NCBI RefSeq assembly: GCF_033807535.1
Contig: NZ_CP136856.1
Location: 2,847,001-2,911,000, forward strand
Length of the DNA: 64,000 nt
Source: Oceanisphaera sp. IT1-181
Lineage (GTDB): Bacteria; Pseudomonadota; Gammaproteobacteria; Enterobacterales; Aeromonadaceae
Direction of reading: 5' to 3'
Shown here in pieces: positions 38,726 to 49,143 of this stretch; position 1 is the stretch's first letter; the number at the start of each line of letters is the position of its first letter. Both the position numbers and the translations under genes were made by a program. The notes beneath the pieces were generated by a model. The model had not been told where the DNA came from. It saw nothing but the letters and a program-made list of their open reading frames with translations, and did no database searches.

Positions 38726-39100
38726 ATGAAAACAGCCGTAAAAACCGATCTGTTCGCCTCTAAGGCGCCGCTAGAATGGGCAGTGATGGCCAATGGTCAG
38801 TTTTATACCGCACAAATTCCCATTGATGCCGAAGGCAAGGTGGTTGCCGGCGGCATTGAAGCCCAAGCCCGCCAAACCATGGACAACTTTAAACACACCA
38901 TAGCAGCCGCCGGCTTAACCATGGCGCACGTCACTCAGGTGCTGATCTACGTCACCGCCCGCGAGCAACTGCCGGTATTCAACAAGGTGTATGCGGAATA
39001 CTTTGACGCCCCCTACCCCAACCGTGCCGCCATGATAGTAGTGGGATTAGCGCGAGAAGAAATGCTCTGCGAGATCGTGGCTTACGCCGCACAAGGCTAG
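38726..39100 (+). CDS. RidA/YjgF/YER057c family protein
   Basis: A 124-residue protein of the RidA trimer fold. The C-terminal PYPNRAAMIVVGLAREEMLCEIVAYA contains the conserved Arg of the active pocket and the Glu of EIVAYA. RidA proteins hydrolyse reactive 2-aminoacrylate and related imines. Subgroups sit in catabolic operons, where they deaminate pathway intermediates. AAAGGAA precedes the ATG. It is separated from the BCCT gene by a terminator but is oriented with the operon and probably belongs to the same pathway. Confidence 0.9.
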   Translation: MKTAVKTDLFASKAPLEWAVMANGQFYTAQIPIDAEGKVVAGGIEAQARQTMDNFKHTIAAAGLTMAHVTQVLIYVTAREQLPVFNKVYAEYFDAPYPNRAAMIVVGLAREEMLCEIVAYAAQG

Positions 39101-39248
39101 CTCAGGCCTAATTAAACCCAACTTAAGGGCCTAATTTAGGCCTAACTCAAGCTTAGTTCTGCCTAATATTTGCTCTTACGACCAAGGGCGACACCAACTG
39201 TCGTATCTGCTTGTATGCTACAAGTTACCTTGGTTTTAGGAGCTTTTT

Positions 39249-39719
39249 ATGTCTGCACTCACCCCGATTCCTGAATTTTTGCGTAAGAAAAGCCGGCCCA
39301 AGCACACCTCCGAGCCCTGCTATGCGCCGCTGCCCATGCTATGGGCGCTGCGTTTGTTGCTGCTCGGCGGGGGCGTAAAAATAGGCTTAAGCAAACGCCG
39401 CCATGACTTAGATGACTTCTTACAAACGCTGGCCCCCGAACAGGAGGCAAGTGAGCTCACTCCCACTGAGGTAATGTCGTTGTTAAGCGCCGCCTTGGGC
39501 AAGCTAGAGAGCACCCGCATTGATATTCCGGCGCCGCTCGACACTAACTTGCAGCAACTGGGCGTCAGCCTTGGCCTCAACGAGTTGCAGCAAGAAATAG
39601 TGGCGTTTTTAGTACTGATAGAACAAGACAATGTGCTCAGCCAAGCCATGGGCTTATTTTATTCCAATACGGTGGGTACCCAGCAATTGGCGCGAGGCCA
39701 TAGTCTAGCAAGCGAATAA
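39249..39719 (+). CDS. Hypothetical protein, possible fragment of an AAA ATPase N-terminal domain
   Basis: A 156-residue soluble protein after a good AGGAG ribosome-binding site. The N-terminus is basic and Pro-rich. The C-terminal third (LGVSLGLNELQQEIVAFLVLIEQDNVL) resembles the helical region that precedes the ATPase domain in some large bacterial AAA proteins. No P-loop follows, so it is either a small independent protein or the surviving 5' part of a truncated gene. Function unknown. Confidence 0.6.
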   Translation: MSALTPIPEFLRKKSRPKHTSEPCYAPLPMLWALRLLLLGGGVKIGLSKRRHDLDDFLQTLAPEQEASELTPTEVMSLLSAALGKLESTRIDIPAPLDTNLQQLGVSLGLNELQQEIVAFLVLIEQDNVLSQAMGLFYSNTVGTQQLARGHSLASE

Positions 39720-40371
39720 GATGATTGAGCAGTATGGGGCAACGCCGAGCAACGCTCACTAGGCGCCGTGCTTACCGCTTTGTGTTCTCCCTTCACTTTT
39801 TAAACCGTTCCGCCTACGGCGAAATGCGAGAGCAAGCGTTCGCCTACAAGTGATAAACCTCACTACAGATTCAACTCTGTTTCGCCTATCACTTTTGCTT
39901 GGGCCTAATCACAGCTCTTACCATCAAGATATCTTTCAGATTTAATTACTATTTTTCCGTGCGTTCCGTGACTCTCGTAGCAAAGAGGCGTGGCAAAAAT
40001 GAGTTTAAGTTTTAAATCGTTCCGCCTTCGGCGAAATGCGAGAACAAGTGTTCGCCTACAAAAGCCTAGCCCTTACCATCAAGATCCTTTTCAGATCTGA
40101 TCCCTATTTTTCTGTGAGTTCCGTGGCAAAAATGGATTTAGGTTTGTGGTTTAAGGGCGAGATCCTGACTTTCGTCAGGATGACGGCTTAAACATAAACA
40201 CCGCCCTTTGTTTAGCTTGGTGCTCGGTGCAGCACTCAAGCAATATGCCTTCAAACTCCGTTGCTGGTACAATGCGGCCTCAAGTTTTGGCACGGTTGAT
40301 TCCTTAAGTAACGCTGCCTTACACTTGGCTTCATCATCAGTTTCATAAAGATATAAGGCATTGATTTTAAT
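39720..40371. repeat. Repeat-filled region upstream of mutS
   Basis: About 650 bp. Two copies of a ccgcctacggcgaaatgcga ... gttcgcctacaa repeat lie at about 39825-39851 and 40021-40060. Two right-half GCCACGGAA elements lie at 39913-39999 and 40069-40126. A gatcctgactttcgtcagga hairpin lies at about 40163-40182. The mutS promoter should lie in the last 150 bp. Confidence 0.65.
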
Positions 40372-43026
40372 ATGAATCAAGACAACTCCTCCCATACGCC
40401 CATGATGGTGCAATACCTTGGCCTTAAGGCGCAGCATCCCGATGTGTTAATGTTTTATCGCATGGGCGATTTTTATGAACTGTTTTATGACGACGCCAAG
40501 AAAGCCTCGCGTTTACTGGATATTTCTCTGACCCAGCGCGGTAAGTCTGGCGGCAATGCCATCCCTATGGCAGGCGTGCCCCATCATGCGGCGGAAGGTT
40601 ATTTAGCCCGCTTGGTGCAAATGGGCGAGTCGGTGGCTATTTGTGAGCAAATTGGCGATCCGGGCATGAACAAAGGGCCGATGGAGCGCCAAGTGGTGCG
40701 CATTATTACGCCGGGCACTCTCTCTGATGAGGCACTGTTGGTAGAGCGCCAAGATAACTGCTTGGCGGCCATTTTTCATGATGGTCAGCAGTTTGGCTAC
40801 GCCATGTTAGATGTGAGCACGGGGCGCTTTGTATTAAATCAATTTGCCACTGAAGAAGCGCTCACCGCCGAGCTGCAACGCACGCAACCTGCCGAACTGC
40901 TATACCCCGAAGCCTTTGCTTATTTTGCAGCCATTGAAGCCCGTAAAAGCTTACGCCGCCGACCAGAGTGGGAGTTTGATTTAGAAACGGCACGCCATTT
41001 ATTGTGTCAGCAATTTGGCACCCGTGACTTAATTGGCTTTGGTGTGGAGCAGGCCACCACGGCACTGAGTGCTGCCGGTTGCGTACTGCAATATGTGAAA
41101 GATACCCAGCGCACCGCCCTGCCGCACATTAATAGTATTAGCCTAGAGCGCAGCCAAGATATGGTGGTGATGGATGCGGCTACCCGTCGCAACTTGGAGC
41201 TAACGCTGAATTTATCGGGCACGGTGGAAAACACCCTCGCCGAAGTATTGGATAATACCGCCACCCCCATGGGCAGCCGCTTACTGAAGCGCTGGATCCA
41301 CCAGCCGAGTCGTAATCTGGCAGCATTAACTCGTCGCCAAGACAGCATCGCACTGCTGATGGATCAAGGCCGATATGAGGATTTACGCGCGCCACTACGC
41401 CAAGTGGGCGACATGGAGCGCGGGCTGGCGCGCTTAGCGCTGCGGTCAGCGCGACCGCGAGATTTAAGCCGCTTGCGCAGTGCGCTGCAGGCATTGCCAG
41501 AAATCCAACAACAGTTGCATGACGCCGCTGGCGCTAGCTTAACTGAGCTGGCCGCCACTATTAGTCAGTATCCGGAATTGGCTGAATTATTAGAGCAAGC
41601 AGTGGTTGATACACCGCCGGTGCTTATTCGTGATGGCGGCGTGATCCGTGATGGCTTTAATGCCGAACTGGATGAGTTGCGGGAATTGGCCGCCGGTGCT
41701 CATCGTTACTTAGAAGCACTGGAAGCGCGGGAAAAAGCCGCTACCGGTATTTCTACACTTAAAGTGGCGTATAACCGAGTGCACGGTTTTTATATTGAGG
41801 TGAGTCGGGCCAGTGCCGACCAAGTGCCGTTGCATTATGTGCGCCGCCAAACGTTAAAAAATAACGAACGCTATATTATCCCTGAGCTGAAAGAGTACGA
41901 AGACAAAGTATTAAACGCTCAAGGCAAAGGCTTAGCGTTAGAAAAAAAACTTTACGAGGCACTGCTGGATCGTTTGTTAGAGCACCTGCAGCCACTACAG
42001 CGCAGTGCTAGGGCTTTGGCCGAGCTGGATGTGTTCGCCAATTTGGCCGAGCGAGCCGACAACCTCGATTACTGCCGCCCTACTTTGACCGAAGATGAGC
42101 TGATTGATATCGAAGCTGGCCGTCATCCGGTGGTAGAGCAGGTGATGAGCGAGCCTTTTATTGCCAACCCGCTACAAATGTCTGAGCAGCGTAAGATGTT
42201 GCTGATCACCGGTCCTAACATGGGCGGTAAATCGACTTATATGCGCCAAACCGCACTGATCGTGCTAATGGCTTACATGGGCTCATTTGTACCGGCAGCC
42301 AGCGCGCGCATCGGCAAAATTGACCGTATCTTTACCCGCATCGGCGCCTCTGATGATTTAGCCTCCGGCCGTTCCACCTTTATGGTGGAAATGACCGAAA
42401 CTGCCAATATTTTAAATAATGCCACCCGCCACAGCTTGGTGTTGATGGATGAAATTGGCCGCGGCACCAGCACTTATGATGGTTTGGCATTGGCTTGGGC
42501 CTGTGCCGATGCGCTGGCCAATCAGCTACATGCCTATACCTTGTTTGCTACCCACTACTTTGAGCTTACCGAGCTGGCCGGCCTGTGGTCGGCGGTGGCC
42601 AACGTGCATTTAGATGCACTTGAGCATGACGACACCATCGCCTTTATGCACTCGGTGCAAGACGGTGCCGCCAGTCGCTCTTATGGCTTACAGGTGGCAG
42701 CCTTGGCCGGCGTGCCCAAACCGGTATTGGCCTTGGCGCGCACTAAACTGGGCGAGCTGGAAACCGGCCAGTTATTAGCAGCCTCTGAGCAGGCCAAGCT
42801 ATTAGCACCGCCTACGCCAAATAAGCAGAATAAAAAACCGAATAAGTCGAAAGCGTCTAATCGCCAAGAAGTTCAAGGCTCACTGCCCCTATTTGACGAA
42901 CAAGCAGGTGAACCGCTTAATGCGGCTTTGCGGCTTTTAGATGAAATTGAACCGGACGAACTCACACCGCGCCAAGCGCTGGAACTGATGTATCAATTGA
43001 AGAAAAAGCGTGAAGCCGTGAATTAA
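40372..43026 (+). CDS. mutS: DNA mismatch repair protein MutS
   Basis: An 884-residue mismatch sensor. The mismatch-binding Phe-x-Glu is at Phe34/Glu36 (MGDFYELF). The ATPase Walker [10 protein letters not shown] lies at 614-622, Walker B is [15 protein letters not shown], and [13 protein letters not shown] follows. The C-terminal tetramerisation region is preceded by a Lys/Asn-rich linker ([14 protein letters not shown]). It works with Dam methylation marks (dam at 1338). It is convergent with rpoS, with a terminator between, the mutS-rpoS neighbourhood familiar in gammaproteobacteria. Confidence 0.98.
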   Translation: MNQDNSSHTPMMVQYLGLKAQHPDVLMFYRMGDFYELFYDDAKKASRLLDISLTQRGKSGGNAIPMAGVPHHAAEGYLARLVQMGESVAICEQIGDPGMNKGPMERQVVRIITPGTLSDEALLVERQDNCLAAIFHDGQQFGYAMLDVSTGRFVLNQFATEEALTAELQRTQPAELLYPEAFAYFAAIEARKSLRRRPEWEFDLETARHLLCQQFGTRDLIGFGVEQATTALSAAGCVLQYVKDTQRTALPHINSISLERSQDMVVMDAATRRNLELTLNLSGTVENTLAEVLDNTATPMGSRLLKRWIHQPSRNLAALTRRQDSIALLMDQGRYEDLRAPLRQVGDMERGLARLALRSARPRDLSRLRSALQALPEIQQQLHDAAGASLTELAATISQYPELAELLEQAVVDTPPVLIRDGGVIRDGFNAELDELRELAAGAHRYLEALEAREKAATGISTLKVAYNRVHGFYIEVSRASADQVPLHYVRRQTLKNNERYIIPELKEYEDKVLNAQGKGLALEKKLYEALLDRLLEHLQPLQRSARALAELDVFANLAERADNLDYCRPTLTEDELIDIEAGRHPVVEQVMSEPFIANPLQMSEQRKMLLITGPNMGGKSTYMRQTALIVLMAYMGSFVPAASARIGKIDRIFTRIGASDDLASGRSTFMVEMTETANILNNATRHSLVLMDEIGRGTSTYDGLALAWACADALANQLHAYTLFATHYFELTELAGLWSAVANVHLDALEHDDTIAFMHSVQDGAASRSYGLQVAALAGVPKPVLALARTKLGELETGQLLAASEQAKLLAPPTPNKQNKKPNKSKASNRQEVQGSLPLFDEQAGEPLNAALRLLDEIEPDELTPRQALELMYQLKKKREAVN

Positions 43027-43041
43027 GCCAAGCCACAAAAC

Positions 43042-43083
43042 AAAAAGCCAGCACCTGACTGTGTGTCCGATGCTGGCTTTTTT
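43042..43083 (+). terminator. Terminator of mutS
   Basis: AAAAAGCCAGCA and TGCTGGCTTTTTT form a 12-bp stem with a 17-base loop. It is A-rich on the left and T-rich on the right, so it could act in both directions. Confidence 0.85.
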
Positions 43084-43159
43084 GTTAGTGTTGACCGGTG
43101 AACGCTCTACGGTCGGGGTGGTTTGCTATTAGCACTGCGCCCACCTGTAAGAGGACACA

Positions 43160-43252
43160 GTGCCGCTACGCGCCACCGGCCAGCTCAAGCGGTCTCTACC
43201 CAAAACACCCGACCTTGTAGAGGCGGCCTTTAGCTGGCCGGTTTTGTGTAAC
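43160..43252. repeat. REP pair between mutS and rpoS
   Basis: A reverse unit (tgccgctacgcgccaccggc to tctctac, about 43161-43199) and a forward unit starting GTAGAGGCGGCC at 43217, followed by the TTTTGTGTAACAAAAC hairpin. The spacer gttagaaaaagaacccacat after it resembles type B units at 801-923. Confidence 0.8.
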
Positions 43253-43327
43253 AAAACTAAAAACAATCAAAAACTATCCGCCTTTGGTTAGAAAAAGAAC
43301 CCACATCAGTGCTGCTGCGCTCTTGCA

Positions 43328-44299
43328 TTAATTGTCGTAAAAAAGGGTATCTACACACAGGCCTTGCTGGGTGACAATTTCTTTTAAACGGCGTAGCGCT
43401 TCTACTTGGATTTGGCGTACTCGCTCGCGCGTTAAACCAATTTCTTGACCCACATGCTCCAGCGTAGAGGCTTCATAACCCAGCAAACCAAAACGACGGG
43501 CTAACACTTCACGTTGTTTAGGATTAAGCTCCTCCAGCCAACGCACTAAGCTACTGTTCATATCACTATCTTGCAGCTCGGTTTCGGGATTAGTGTCGTT
43601 TTCGTCGGCGATCACATCTAATAATGCTTTGTCACCATCACCACCGATGGGCGTGTCCACTGAGCTGACTTTCTCATTCAGCTTAAGCATGCGCGAAACA
43701 TCACTGACGGGTTTATCGAGGGCTTGGGCTATTTCTTCGGCGGTGGGTTCATGATCCAGACGTTGGGCGAGCTCGCGGGCGGTGCGCAAATAAACATTAA
43801 GCTCTTTTACCACATGAATCGGCAGCCGTATGGTACGGGTCTGGTTCATGATGGCGCGTTCTATGGTTTGGCGGATCCACCAAGTGGCATAGGTGGAGAA
43901 GCGAAAGCCGCGCTCAGGATCAAACTTTTCTACCGCGCGAATTAAGCCGAGGTTGCCCTCTTCAATCAAGTCCAGCAAAGCCAGCCCGCGATTGTTATAA
44001 CGGCGGGAGATTTTAACTACTAAGCGTAAGTTTGATTCAATCATGCGCTTGCGCGCAATTAAGTCTCCGCGTAAAGAGCGTCGAGCATACAAGACTTCTT
44101 CTTCTGCGGTTAATAACGGAGAAAATCCAATTTCACCTAGATACAGCTGAGTCACGTCTAGCGTACGACTGTTGGCTACACTCGCTTTTTCTTCCGCGTC
44201 TATTGTTTCAACGCTGTCTTGCTCGGGGCTGATCGTTGCATCCATTGCCTGATCCGCATCCATGTTCTTTTTTGGGGTTGTTGCTTTGCTCGCATTCAT
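43328..44299 (-). CDS. rpoS: Stationary-phase sigma factor RpoS
   Basis: A 323-residue sigma-70 group 2 factor. Region 1.2 is [21 protein letters not shown], regions 2.1-2.4 span [14 protein letters not shown] to [17 protein letters not shown], region 3 is [21 protein letters not shown], and region 4.2 is [21 protein letters not shown]. It directs RNA polymerase to general stress and stationary-phase promoters. It follows nlpD by 42 bp; in relatives a main rpoS promoter lies inside nlpD. Confidence 0.97.
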   Translation of the reverse strand: MNASKATTPKKNMDADQAMDATISPEQDSVETIDAEEKASVANSRTLDVTQLYLGEIGFSPLLTAEEEVLYARRSLRGDLIARKRMIESNLRLVVKISRRYNNRGLALLDLIEEGNLGLIRAVEKFDPERGFRFSTYATWWIRQTIERAIMNQTRTIRLPIHVVKELNVYLRTARELAQRLDHEPTAEEIAQALDKPVSDVSRMLKLNEKVSSVDTPIGGDGDKALLDVIADENDTNPETELQDSDMNSSLVRWLEELNPKQREVLARRFGLLGYEASTLEHVGQEIGLTRERVRQIQVEALRRLKEIVTQQGLCVDTLFYDN

Positions 44300-44341
44300 G
44301 GCAGTTCTCCCTTTATCCGGGTACTACCTGTCTCCCGGATG

Positions 44342-45337
44342 TTATCTTTTTGGCAGATAGGTCATCGGATTAACCGACGAACCCTGATGTCGGATCTCAA
44401 AATGTAACCGTACATCAGTCGTGTCACTACTTCCCATATCCGCTATGTGCTGCCCAGAGCTCACGGTTTGCTGCTCTTTGACTTTAAGCACCTCGTTGTG
44501 AGCGTAGGCAGACAAATAATCATCATTGTGTTTGATGATGATCAGGTTGCCGTATCCACGTAGCGCGTTCCCTGCGTATACAACCTTGCCAGCTGCGGCA
44601 GCGTTAATAGCCTGCCCCCTGCTACCTCTAATATCTATGCCCTTATTGCCGGTCTCTGCCAACGAAAAGCCCGAGATAATGGGTCCTGTGGTTGGCCAGT
44701 GCCATTTAATAGGTGAGTTATTAGCGGCGCTTTTTTGTGCAGCAGTTCCAGCGTAAACTTTTCCGGGAGCGGCTGCAACTGGCTTTGTAGATTTTACCAC
44801 CGGTTGATTTTTAGGCACAGCTGCAGTCTGGGTTTGTGTCACTCTTATCTTGCCAGCAGGTACTGCTGTTGTACGCGCTACTTGTTGCTTCTGTGAAGTG
44901 GATCCGCGAAGCAGCGTCAGGCTTTGACCAACATAGATGCGATAAGGCGGCTTTAAGCCGTTCAGCGTCGCGAGATCCGCCACTCTGTGATTCGCGTTGC
45001 GCGCTATGCTGTTGAGCGTGTCACCTCGGCGCACAATATATTGCGCCCGCGCAGCACCCGGCACATCTAGGCGCAGCGTTTGCCCTGGGTAAATAGAATA
45101 AGGGGGAGCGATGCGATTATGGCGCGCTAGGCTTGGCACATCCGAGCCCGCCTGCCACGCAATGGAATACAGAGTGTCGCCTTTAGCCACCACATAATGG
45201 CTGCCGTTGGCTTTGATTTGCCCCCGGGCATTAACACCATACACAGGAGCGGGGCGAGAGGCAGAGCAAGCGCTCAGCAAGGTTATCAACACAAGATTGA
45301 TACACCATAGCGTGAAACAGCGGCTCTGCCTGCGCAT
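44342..45337 (-). CDS. nlpD: NlpD murein hydrolase activator lipoprotein
   Basis: A 331-residue outer-membrane lipoprotein. The signal peptide has lipobox LITLLSAC (start at 45337; a longer frame to 45442 lies inside yqaA). Two LysM domains follow (YVVAKGDTLYSIAWQAGSDV and YIVRRGDTLNSIARNANHRV), then a C-terminal LytM/M23 domain. The first zinc His is absent (NKGIDI where active enzymes have HxGxD), so the domain is a catalytically dead activator of amidase AmiC, as known for NlpD. The start codon shares a base with the yqaA stop (TGATG). Confidence 0.94.
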   Translation of the reverse strand: MRRQSRCFTLWCINLVLITLLSACSASRPAPVYGVNARGQIKANGSHYVVAKGDTLYSIAWQAGSDVPSLARHNRIAPPYSIYPGQTLRLDVPGAARAQYIVRRGDTLNSIARNANHRVADLATLNGLKPPYRIYVGQSLTLLRGSTSQKQQVARTTAVPAGKIRVTQTQTAAVPKNQPVVKSTKPVAAAPGKVYAGTAAQKSAANNSPIKWHWPTTGPIISGFSLAETGNKGIDIRGSRGQAINAAAAGKVVYAGNALRGYGNLIIIKHNDDYLSAYAHNEVLKVKEQQTVSSGQHIADMGSSDTTDVRLHFEIRHQGSSVNPMTYLPKR

Positions 45338-45918
45338 CAGTTTCTTAACAACAAGTAGGCGATAACGGCGGCGGCCACACACAACCAACCCAAAATATCG
45401 ATATAACGGATAAGCTTTGCTTCCATGGGCGGCCCACCCCACTTCATGAGTCCGGCCACCATAAAGAAACGCAAGCCTCGGCCTACCAGTGACACTAACA
45501 CGAAGGGCAAGAACGCCATGCTCAGCATGCCGGCGGTGACGGTAAACACCTTATAAGGAATGGGCGTGAAGCTGGCGATAAAAATCACCCAAATACCCCA
45601 TTCACTAAACCACGCTTGCGCTATCTCAATTTTGCCCTCATAGCCCATGGAGGCAATAAAAGGCGCCACGACCGGATCCCAAAGCGCATACCCCAGCAGA
45701 TAGCCAAAGGCGGCACCCAGCACCGAGAAACAGGTCGCCAGCCCCGCGTAATACCAAGCGCGCTGTGGCTTAGCCAGCGTCATAGGTGCCAGCATCACAT
45801 CCACAGGTATCGGCCAAAAAATGGACTCAACAAAACTATTTAGGGATAAATAAACCGGTGCGTGGCGATGCAAAGACCAAATCATCACCTGTTGATACAA
45901 CCGAGAAAAAATTTTCAC
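45337..45918 (-). CDS. yqaA: YqaA/DedA-like (SNARE-associated) inner-membrane protein
   Basis: A 193-residue membrane protein with about 4-5 hydrophobic segments and the short DedA-like signature ([22 protein letters not shown], then [17 protein letters not shown]). [18 protein letters not shown] at the N-terminus is characteristic of YqaA. The function is poorly defined; related proteins affect membrane homeostasis and lipid flipping. It lies between pcm (4-bp overlap) and nlpD (1-bp overlap). Confidence 0.9.
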   Translation of the reverse strand: MKIFSRLYQQVMIWSLHRHAPVYLSLNSFVESIFWPIPVDVMLAPMTLAKPQRAWYYAGLATCFSVLGAAFGYLLGYALWDPVVAPFIASMGYEGKIEIAQAWFSEWGIWVIFIASFTPIPYKVFTVTAGMLSMAFLPFVLVSLVGRGLRFFMVAGLMKWGGPPMEAKLIRYIDILGWLCVAAAVIAYLLLRN

Positions 45919-46547
45919 TCAAGATCGCCTTTCACTAACGGGACAAAGCGCACCGGCTCTAATTCGGTACGCGAAAATTGATTGCCATGGCGCTGATACA
46001 GCCATAACGATTGTTGGGTTTGGCCAACGGGGATCACCATGCGCCCGCCATCGGCTAATTGTGATAATAACGCTTGGGGCGTTTCTTGCGCCGCGGCCGT
46101 GACCATAATGGCATCAAACGGTGCCTTACTTGCCCAGCCTTGCCAGCCGTCACCGTGCTTGGTGGACACATTATACAAATCGAGGCGCTGTAAGCGGCGA
46201 CGCGCTTGATACTGCAACGACTTAATGCGCTCTAAAGTACAGACCTGCTCCACCAATTGCGCCAATACCGCCGTTTGAAAGCCAGAGCCGGTGCCCACTT
46301 CCAACACGCGTTTGGGGTTGGGCGCTTGCTCTAACAGCACTTCGGTCATGCGCGCCACTATATAAGGCTGGGAGATGGTCTGGCCAAAGCCTATCGGCAA
46401 GGCACTGTTATCCCACGCCTTGTGCGACATAGCTTCGTCTACAAACTGCTCTCTGGGCAAGCAGGCAATGGCTTGCAGCACGCGTTCGTTGGTAATTCCC
46501 TGTTGTTGCAGCAAATGATAAAGCCGCTGTCCTGCTAACGTAAGCAC
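45915..46547 (-). CDS. pcm: Protein-L-isoaspartate O-methyltransferase
   Basis: A 210-residue AdoMet-dependent repair enzyme that methylates L-isoaspartyl residues in aged proteins. [19 protein letters not shown] is motif I, with [15 protein letters not shown] before it and [17 protein letters not shown] and [10 protein letters not shown] after. It is encoded 4 bp downstream of surE, the usual stationary-phase surE-pcm pair. Confidence 0.96.
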   Translation of the reverse strand: MLTLAGQRLYHLLQQQGITNERVLQAIACLPREQFVDEAMSHKAWDNSALPIGFGQTISQPYIVARMTEVLLEQAPNPKRVLEVGTGSGFQTAVLAQLVEQVCTLERIKSLQYQARRRLQRLDLYNVSTKHGDGWQGWASKAPFDAIMVTAAAQETPQALLSQLADGGRMVIPVGQTQQSLWLYQRHGNQFSRTELEPVRFVPLVKGDLE

Positions 46548-46551
46548 CCTA

Positions 46552-47298
46552 CTACTCCACTTCTTTGATCCAGCTGGCTAATGCCGCCATCTTGCTGTGC
46601 GCCGTCATATCGATAGTGAGCGGCGTAATGGAGACATAGCCTCTTTCTACCGCATCAAAGTCGGTACCTTCGCCCGCATCATGAATGGCACCCGGTGGTC
46701 CTATCCAATAAATGGGTCGGCCGCGCGGATCATATTCTTTTAAGACCGGATCACAGCGGTGACGATTACCCAAACGAGTCACTTTGATACCTTGAATTTC
46801 ACTCAAGGGCAAGTCGGGCACGTTCACGTTCAGTATTTGATTGGTGGCCAATGGTGCTCTTAACAAGCCTTGCACTAACAGACAAGCGTAATGAGCGGCC
46901 GTGTCAAAGTGGCGGTCACCGCATAAAGAGATGGCCAAAGAGGGCAAGCCGAGGTGGCGCCCTTCGGTGGCGGCAGCAACCGTGCCAGAGTAGAGCACAT
47001 CGTCGCCTAAATTGGCACCGTGGTTAATGCCTGCCACCACTAGGTCTGGATCCGGATCCAGCAAGCAGTTTACCGCCCAATGCACGCAGTCTGTGGGTGT
47101 GCCCTTCACGGAATAGAAGCCACTGTCGTCGAGTTTATCGACCCGCAGCGGTACTTCCAGCGTCAAAGAATGACTGGCACCGCTGCGATTACGATCCGGG
47201 GCCACCGTGACCACCTCGGCAAATTCAGATAAGGCGCGACTCAAGGTGCGAATGCCAAGCGCATTCACCCCATCGTCATTACTCACTAATATCTTCAT
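46552..47298 (-). CDS. surE: 5'/3'-nucleotidase SurE
   Basis: A 248-residue metal-dependent phosphatase for nucleoside monophosphates and short polyphosphates. [13 protein letters not shown] places the metal ligands at Asp8/Asp9. [16 protein letters not shown] and [21 protein letters not shown] are family motifs. It overlaps the truD stop region by 20 bp and precedes pcm. Confidence 0.96.
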   Translation of the reverse strand: MKILVSNDDGVNALGIRTLSRALSEFAEVVTVAPDRNRSGASHSLTLEVPLRVDKLDDSGFYSVKGTPTDCVHWAVNCLLDPDPDLVVAGINHGANLGDDVLYSGTVAAATEGRHLGLPSLAISLCGDRHFDTAAHYACLLVQGLLRAPLATNQILNVNVPDLPLSEIQGIKVTRLGNRHRCDPVLKEYDPRGRPIYWIGPPGAIHDAGEGTDFDAVERGYVSITPLTIDMTAHSKMAALASWIKEVE

Positions 47299-48343
47299 GC
47301 AGCTCGGCTTCCTTTACCAGTTCACGCACCACACTGGTGGCATAGCTGCCAGCGGGTAACCAAAATGACAGACTTAAGCGATCGCCGTTAAACTGCCAGC
47401 TCATCTCTTGGGGTTTAAGTAACAGCGGGCGACGCTCTTGTTTTAGGCCTTGATTCTCTAGCCCTTCGCACAAGTCTGTTTGCTCACTCAGCGCTGCCAG
47501 CTCTAACTCGGCGGCGGCCTCTAAGCTTGGCAAACGACCACGACCCCACATGGGTGCGCTCAAGCGTACATCGCCCGAGTCAAAGCGCGCTTGCAAGGCA
47601 TCATCCAGTGGATTGTCGTCATTAATGGTGAAAAAAGACTGAGTGCCCGAGAGCATTAAACAGTCGCCTGCCATTAATTGCTCACCTAAACCGGCACTTA
47701 AGCGCTGGCTGGCGGCCAAATTAAATAAATAGCTGCGCGCTGCGGATAAATACATAGAACGTTTATTGCGGTCTTTAATCTTTCGGCCGTTAAACATGGC
47801 CCGCGCTTGATCTAAATTGCCAAAATTATGGCCAAAGCGTTGGTCGCCATAATAGTTAGGCACGCCGCGCGCTTGAATTGCGATTAAGCGGGCTTCTAAT
47901 TCTGCAGGATCGTTTACGGCTAGCTCGTTCACGACCAGCTCAAACCAGTTGCCTTTGAGGGCGCCAATTTTTAGCTTCTTATTGTGGCGCGCCCGAGCCA
48001 AGATTTGTACGTCGCCATTTTCTAGGCTAGAAAAATCTGGCTCCGCCTTGCCCGGCAGATGCACGCCAAACCATTGCTCGGTTACCGCATGGCGGTCTTT
48101 CAAGCCCGCCCACGTGACTTCGCGTTGGGTTACCCCGGCCACGCGGGCTAATTCGCGCGCTATCCACTGGGTATTTTGACCGCGTTTGCGAATATAGAGC
48201 AAGATATGCTCGCCTTCACCGCAGGGCGCAAAACCTAAGTCTTCGCGCACTTTAAAATCTTCGGGCACGGTTTTTAAGCGCCCCGTGGCCGTAGGTTCAC
48301 TGTGCAGATAATGCCATTCGCCTACACCAGAAGTCGCTGTCAT
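47279..48343 (-). CDS. truD: tRNA pseudouridine(13) synthase TruD
   Basis: A 354-residue pseudouridine synthase modifying U13 of tRNA-Glu. The catalytic Asp lies in [44 protein letters not shown] and [13 protein letters not shown] are family hallmarks. It overlaps ispF by 4 bp and surE by 20 bp in a compact unit. Confidence 0.96.
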   Translation of the reverse strand: MTATSGVGEWHYLHSEPTATGRLKTVPEDFKVREDLGFAPCGEGEHILLYIRKRGQNTQWIARELARVAGVTQREVTWAGLKDRHAVTEQWFGVHLPGKAEPDFSSLENGDVQILARARHNKKLKIGALKGNWFELVVNELAVNDPAELEARLIAIQARGVPNYYGDQRFGHNFGNLDQARAMFNGRKIKDRNKRSMYLSAARSYLFNLAASQRLSAGLGEQLMAGDCLMLSGTQSFFTINDDNPLDDALQARFDSGDVRLSAPMWGRGRLPSLEAAAELELAALSEQTDLCEGLENQGLKQERRPLLLKPQEMSWQFNGDRLSLSFWLPAGSYATSVVRELVKEAELHEDISE

Positions 48344-48816
48344 AGTTGCACCAACAGCACCACGGCTTCTGCCGCTATGCCTTCTTTACGGCCCACAAAA
48401 CCCAGCTGCTCGGTCGTAGTGGCCTTTACGTTGATAATGCTCACGGGCACTTGCAGATCGGCCGCGATATTGGCCACCATAGCATCGATAAACGGCGACA
48501 ACTTAGGTGCTTGAGCCAGTACGGTAATGTCTGCATTGGCTAAGGCGTAGCCGGCAGCAGACACTTTATTGACCACATCGCGCAGCAATACGCGGCTGTC
48601 GACGCCTTTATAGGCAGCGTCTGTATCAGGAAAATGGCGGCCAATATCACCGGCACCAATGGCACCTAATAGCGCATCCGTGAGCGCGTGCAAAATGACG
48701 TCGCCGTCAGAGTGGGCCAATAAGCCTTGCTCATAAGGCACGGCCACGCCGGCCAGAATACAGGGGCCTTCGCCACCAAATTTATGCACGTCAAAACCGT
48801 GTCCAATTCGCATCAT
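48340..48816 (-). CDS. ispF: 2-C-methyl-D-erythritol 2,4-cyclodiphosphate synthase
   Basis: A 158-residue trimeric zinc enzyme of the MEP isoprenoid pathway. [14 protein letters not shown] supplies the metal-binding Asp and His, and [19 protein letters not shown] and [10 protein letters not shown] follow. The family usually overlaps or abuts ispD; here a 327-bp repeat-bearing gap separates them, so ispF-truD-surE may need its own promoter. Confidence 0.97.
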   Translation of the reverse strand: MMRIGHGFDVHKFGGEGPCILAGVAVPYEQGLLAHSDGDVILHALTDALLGAIGAGDIGRHFPDTDAAYKGVDSRVLLRDVVNKVSAAGYALANADITVLAQAPKLSPFIDAMVANIAADLQVPVSIINVKATTTEQLGFVGRKEGIAAEAVVLLVQL

Positions 48817-49143
48817 GATTGTGATCTCTGTTATGTATCAAGCCGTACGCTTTACGTCGTACGCCTTACGTTTAAAGACAAATTCAAAAACTGTTTTTGC
48901 CACGCTTCTTTGTTACGAGAGTCACGGACAACTGAAGGAAAAATTAAGCTGAGATAAAATCGACTAGTGACTACCCGTTTTGCTACGCAAAACCGGCCGG
49001 CTAAAGCGGCCTCTACATCCGTAAGATATGCCGGTATCGGCACAGCTGACGGTTCACCCTCTTCACTCTTTACGCTTCACCCTTACCGGCTTCATTCAGA
49101 TTTGATCACTATTGTTCCGTGTTCTTCCGTTGCAAAAATGTCT
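48817..49143. repeat. GCCACGGAA element interrupted by a REP unit, between ispD and ispF
   Basis: A left arm starting GCCACG at 48899 and a right arm CCCTTACC to TTCCGTTGC (49080-49133) bracket a reverse REP unit (48993-49016, CCGGCCGGCTAAAGCGGC...CTCTAC). The span is 235 bp against 166-170 bp for full copies elsewhere, consistent with a REP having inserted into the element. No gene is seen. Confidence 0.6.
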
